Assembly: GCA_019693395.1 (NCBI GenBank)
Contig: JAAMXP010003020.1
Location: 1-11,111 of the forward strand
DNA from: Ettlia oleoabundans
Lineage: Eukaryota > Chlorophyta > Chlorophyceae > Chlamydomonadales
Length of the DNA stretch: 11,111 nucleotides
Reading direction: 5' to 3'
Part shown: in pieces, positions 7,646 to 11,111 of the stretch
Position numbering within the stretch: the first letter of the stretch is position 1
How the letters are laid out: each line of letters starts with the position of its first letter
Translations under genes and position numbers: made by a program
The notes under the pieces: generated by a model
Database searches by the model: none
Told to the model about the DNA's origin: nothing
What the model saw: only the letters and a program-made list of their open reading frames with translations

Positions 7646-9666
7646 TCAGCTGCAGCCAGCGCCGGCACCCTTGTTAAAGCCTCCCAGCAGGCCGCTGCCC
7701 ACAGGGCCAGACAGGCCGCCCAGGCGCTGGCTGGCACGCTTGCTGCCACGACCCACGCCATTCAGCTGCTGCTGCTGCTGGTCGCCTGCCGCCGCCTCTG
7801 CTTGGGTGCGCTTGCGGCTCACTGCAATGGCTGCGGGGTGCAAGCCTGCTCCAACAGCTACCTTGGGAAGCACACTGCAGACAGAATCATGCTGCGGTTG
7901 CGGCTGCAGCTGCGGCTGCTCAGAATCGAGCTTGCAGGACGGCTGGCTGAGTAGCTTGCCATTGGTGGCTGCCTCTGTGCCAGGATCAACCTGCTGCTGC
8001 TGCTGCTGCTGTAAGGCGGCTGCTGCAGTTGCTGCTCCGCGCCCACCATGGGGTTTCTTGGTTACCTGGCCTGCTGCTGTACTACCGATTTCTAACCCAC
8101 AGCTGGTCGTAGCTGCAATGCTGCCGTTGGAAGCTGCTGCCCCTGCCGCATTCCCTGCAGGGCTGTGAGCGCCATTGGCTGCACCAACGGGGTGACCGGC
8201 AGGGATGGCGTTGATGCTCTTGGCAGTACCCTTCTGCTGCATACTGCCCTTGTTGCCGTTGATGACCCTGTAGTAATCTGGCGAGCGCTTTCGAAGAGGC
8301 AGCAGCCCAACCCTACATACAGACACGGGAGTGCCAGAACAGGTAACAAAGCAAGTTGGGAGTATCACCAAAGCATGTGGACAGCTTGGGCACTGCAAAG
8401 ATGCAGGGGCCAGAGCAACACGACTGACTGCGACCTTACAAACTTTATCAGCATAATGTGAACCTTATGGCACGCGCGTGCATAGGTTGTCCACATCCAC
8501 CAGGCAGGCGTAGTAGCCGCCCAACCAGCACAACAACTGGCACCAACCAAGACTAAACGCCAAGCACCGCTGAAAGGTCAACCGGCGCATAGGCTGCCAT
8601 CACACCTGCGCTTCAGGCGATCGATTGACGGGCGGCAGTCCTCGCCAAGTTCTGCCTCCACTGTCCTCACTGCGCTGGGGGTCAGGTCCCGCCCCCAGCC
8701 CATGCCAGAGCTGCGGCGCTGCCGAGCCAACTGGCCCTCGTGAGGCGGGTGCCCGTCCTCTGTGAAGAACTTATCTGCCCATGGACCTGGAGCAAAGTGG
8801 ACCGAGCGGCGCCTGGGCGCCTCGCGCTGCTGCTGCGCATGGCGCGTGTTGTGCTCGTGCTGTTGGGGTGGTGGCTGCGGCGGCATGGCTGATTGGTCTG
8901 CTGCATTGCTGCAATGCTGCTGCTGCTCTTCTTGCTGCTGCTGCAGTTCGTCGAGTTGCCCAAGGTGCGGTTGTTGACAGTTGTTGGGCGCTGCCGCTGC
9001 CCCTACAGCAGCCGCAGCTGGCGCTTTGCTGGCAACCTGTCGCTTGGGCCGCAGATTGTGTTCGTGCGCAAATGCTGCTGCTGTGAGGCCTGGTGCACGA
9101 GGCCGTCCCTGCTGCAGCAGGTCCTGTTGCTGATTCTGGACGGCATTGCACAGCGGCACTGTCGCTGTCCCTGCTGAAAGCGCTACATCGCTTTTGCCGC
9201 ATCTACTGCCATTGGCGGGTGCTGCGGGAAACTGCTGCAGTTGCTGCCGCTGCTGCTGCTGGTGCATTTCTTGTGGCTGCGATGGCTGCTGCTGTGGATG
9301 CTGCTGGTGGTGTAGCCGCAGCCGAGCTGATGTTCTGGGTGACAGCGGCTCAGGCTGCATGGCTGTGGTGGCGTTGTTGGCAAGGCCCTGCTTTGGCGCT
9401 TGTTGCGGCAGGCCAGCAGGCGATGCTGGGCGGCATGGCGAAGCGGGTGCTGCGGCGGATTGCATGGCCTTTGCTGCCATAGCCCTTGTGTGCCGCGTGT
9501 TTTGGGTGTGGCCCGGCAGGCATGGCGGCGCCGGCGGTAGCGCCGCCAAAGCCGCCGGCGCCGCAGACCCTGATGGCAAGGCTGTGCCTGCCTGAAGCGG
9601 GGCATCAGTTGAGACCTCTGCCTCGCTCACGGCGGTCGCTGTTGCCGAGAACTCTCCCTGGCTCAT
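7646..9666 (-). CDS. Gln/Ala-rich protein with a conserved-looking basic core and possible PP1-docking motif
   Basis: Two minus-strand exons, 9666-8606 and 8312-7646 (stop TGA), join in phase 2 across a 293-base intron (donor GCGCAG|GTGTGA, acceptor TATGTAG|GG) to give 575 residues. The join turns an Arg codon and reads DRLKRRVGLLPLRKRSPDYY smoothly. Residues 1-280 and 380-575 are low complexity with many Gln and Ala runs, including seven CAG codons at 8011-7991. Only residues about 285-376 look constrained. They run from RRRSVHFAPGPWADKFF, through SSGMGWGRDLTPSAV and VEAELGED, to the basic block across the intron. RSVHF (287-291) fits the RVxF docking motif for protein phosphatase 1. Basic clusters such as SRKRTQ may be nuclear signals. 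I recognise no family. The ATG at 9666 is the first in frame, but the frame stays open upstream to 9921, so an earlier exon is possible. Confidence 0.65.
7991..8011. repeat. CTG/CAG microsatellite, 7 units, in coding sequence
   Basis: Seven perfect CTG units on the plus strand are read as CAG on the minus strand and encode Gln455-461 of the Gln-rich protein. Shorter imperfect CAG runs occur around 8926-8945 and 9245-9270 in the same gene. Confidence 0.9.
9525..9564. repeat. Perfect 13-bp GC-only inverted repeat inside coding sequence
   Basis: GCGGCGCCGGCGG (9525-9537) and CCGCCGGCGCCGC (9552-9564) are exact reverse complements around a 14-base loop. They encode the Ala/Pro stretch APAALAALPPAP of the Gln-rich protein on the minus strand. 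Confidence 0.9.
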
Positions 9667-10170
9667 AGCCTCCAGGTGTTGGCAGGCAAGGTTGTCGCGT
9701 GAGAAGCTCTCATGCAACAGGCGCAGCAGTAGTGGCAATTTAATGCTAGCCAGGCCAACAAGTGGCAAAGGGAAGGTGCCTGGAGATCGAAAGCGGGGCT
9801 TTGACGAGGCCCCGCCAGTGGTGCCGTTTCGTCCTCTGCTAGTAGAATCAATACAGTTTGGGATGCGGCAAGTAAATGTGCTCAATCGATGGCTGCATGG
9901 AAGCGAGGGAGGGAGCACCAAACTGCATTTTTTGCCTTGGAAAGTCGTCTGACAGGGAATGAGCTCGTTTCCCTTCTATCACCACGCAATAATTGCATCG
10001 CATTGCTTACAAACTCGCCAGCTCCCCTGGACCACACAGCAACCCTTACACTTACCAGTCTGCACAAGCACAGCTAGCGTCGGATCTCCAGCACAAAAAA
10101 CTATCGGCCAAGAAACGCAACCAGCATATTGGCAGTTTATCTTCCCGCTTGGCTCATCACAACCAGCAGC
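9667..10170. promoter_or_regulatory. Head-to-head upstream region of the Gln-rich gene and the uL1m gene
   Basis: About 504 bases separate the minus-strand ATG (9666) from the plus-strand ATG (10171). No exon is supported, although the minus-strand frame of the Gln-rich gene remains open without an ATG as far as 9921. I see no clear core promoter element. The shared promoter role is inferred from orientation. Confidence 0.4.
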
Positions 10171-11080
10171 ATGGCGACCGTAGCTAGACGCAGCAGCCTC
10201 TTGCTTGGCAGGCTCGTTTCTGCAGCACATTTACGTGGCGTCGCAGCAACGGTGAGGCGACAGCAAGGGTGCCAAGTGCTGCTGTGAGCGGCGGCACCAC
10301 CGCTGCTCTCTTACCCCTGCCAGCCAAGCATCTGGCCTCAAAAACCCGATACTGCGCTTCACACATTTACAAAGGCATGCCAGCTTCATGCCAAACTGCA
10401 GGATGTACCTCGGCATGCATGCTGCTACAGCGCAGATGCCGCAGCGACCACCAGCGGGAGCACCGCTGGTTCACCCGGCAGCCAGGCGTCAGCAGCAGCA
10501 GCGGCGGCGGTGGAAGCAGCAGCTTCCGCTTCTGCTCCTGTCTGGGCTGCGCATTCGGGTGTGAAGACGCTTGATGGCCTGCCCATGCCCTTATGGATAG
10601 TTGCCAAGCCCAAGCCCAAGCGGGCACCAATGGGTCTGCAGGTCGGTGTCGCTGCAGCGCCTCTGATGGTGATCATGCTACTTTCGGGTTTGAGGAAATG
10701 TGGACTGGGGTGGGGCATGTAGCTGACGGCTTTCAGTGCCATGCAAGCTTCATCTGTTTGGCTTGCCTGATAAAGGATGTTGCTTGCAGCCTCTGCTGCT
10801 GCTGCTGCTGCCACTGCTGCCGCAGGGGCCCTTTGCCCAACTCACCTGCCCAGTTCCTCGTGTTGCCTCGGAATAACGCAGCCCGAACCGCCAGGCGCAC
10901 GGCTCACTGTTCCATGCTGCTTGTGCTATGCCATTGCGCCACTTAAATAGCAGAAGCATCTACCCTCCACACCTGCCACAGGAGGCGATCAAGGAGGTGC
11001 AGTCGCTAGCGCGAGCCAAATTTGACGAGTCGGTGGAGCTGGCTATCAGGCTTGGTGTAGACCCACGTAGAGGGGACCAG
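10171..11080 (+). CDS. Mitochondrial large-subunit ribosomal protein uL1 (L1), 5' exons only (partial)
   Basis: Three exons join in phase 0: 10171-10251, 10402-10641 and 10982-11080; the gene continues off the right edge. Residues 1-27 ([20 protein letters not shown]...) have the Arg/Ser/Leu pattern of a mitochondrial presequence. Exon 2 is an Ala/Ser-rich linker followed by [20 protein letters not shown]. Exon 3 reads [20 protein letters not shown] then [13 protein letters not shown], the start of ribosomal protein L1, where KFDE(T/S)VEL and LGxDPR..DQ are hallmarks. L1 binds 23S-type rRNA at the exit-site stalk. The KFDE and LGVDPR forms favour the mitochondrial over the plastid protein, whose relatives typically read KFxExxEAH and LNIDPK. 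Exon 2 could end instead at 10668 (GATG|GTGATC), giving APLMEAIKEV, which resembles the usual PLxAI of the family. Donors in this gene are weak (GTCGGT, GTTGGT), and a further small exon in 10642-10981 cannot be excluded. Confidence 0.83.
10793..10810. repeat. CTG microsatellite, 6 units, intronic
   Basis: Six perfect CTG units lie within the presumed second intron of the uL1m gene. Unlike the coding run at 7991-8011, they would not be translated. Confidence 0.85.
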
Positions 11081-11090
11081 GTTGGTGGCT

Positions 11091-11109
11091 GGGTGTGGGT
11101 GGGTGTGGG
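11091..11109 (+). repeat. G-quadruplex-type motif and GGGTGT repeat just after a 5' splice site
   Basis: Four runs of GGG with loops of three, one and three bases (GGGTGTGGGTGGGTGTGGG) start ten bases after the exon boundary at 11080. They are on the strand that becomes RNA. The repeat may continue beyond the window. Confidence 0.8.
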
Positions 11110-11111
11110 TG

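Noticed and set aside
7537..7761. Minus-strand frame ending ADYLVAVMREPAAANHLDDF, seen as a possible last exon of the Gln-rich gene
   Set aside because: It would need a splice inside 7646-7761 between frames, and no intron of usable length with proper sites fits.
8762..9595. Several plus-strand frames rich in Cys and Ala
   Set aside because: They are antisense readings of the CAG-rich exon of the Gln-rich gene and consist of poly-Cys, poly-Ala or poly-Leu runs.
10425..10814. 129-codon minus-strand frame with Ala-rich ends
   Set aside because: It overlaps exon 2 of the uL1m gene, whose plus-strand frame joins in phase from a presequence. The minus frame has no recognised motif.
1..11111. Bacterial defence system, CRISPR array, transposon or virus remnant
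   Set aside because: No direct-repeat array, terminal repeats, integrase, transposase or reverse transcriptase motifs were seen. Introns and protein types point to an ordinary algal nuclear region.

Overview
The window looks like nuclear DNA of a green alga, most likely a trebouxiophyte or another core chlorophyte. The evidence is short GT-AG (and some GC-AG) introns of roughly 80-300 bases that interrupt every recognisable gene, moderately high GC outside the intergenic gaps, CAG-rich Ala/Gln low-complexity protein tails, a putative organelle-targeted membrane protein, and a mitochondrial-type ribosomal protein gene with a presequence. No bacterial operon, insertion sequence, CRISPR array, rRNA or tRNA is visible. 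All exon joins below were read by eye from splice motifs, reading phase and protein-family similarity; none is backed by transcripts.

Six genes alternate strictly in strand. (1) 232-615, minus, runs off the left edge: 5' exons of a class I SAM-dependent methyltransferase. (2) 1033-3571, plus, seven exons: a 424-residue protein with a transit-peptide-like N-terminus, a PLAT/LH2-like beta domain and four membrane segments. (3) 4349-5862, minus, four exons: a 333-residue PPPDE (DeSI-type) thiol peptidase, the best identified gene here. (4) 6621-7070, plus: a small unrecognised gene, tentative. (5) 7646-9666, minus, two exons: a 575-residue Gln/Ala-rich protein with one compact conserved-looking block. 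(6) 10171-11080, plus, runs off the right edge: 5' exons of a mitochondrial ribosomal protein uL1.

The layout gives three head-to-head pairs (1/2, 3/4, 5/6) with gaps of about 417, 758 and 504 bases, and two tail-to-tail gaps (3572-4348 and 7071-7645). The genes do not form an evident pathway. The products suggest ordinary cell functions: methylation, an organelle membrane protein, deSUMOylation-type proteolysis and mitochondrial translation. The most unusual things are two GC-AG introns in gene 2 (a third possible in gene 4), a possible PP1-docking motif in gene 5, a perfect 13-bp GC-rich inverted repeat inside coding sequence, and an in-frame open extension past the TGA of gene 4. I do not see a clearly new multi-gene system.
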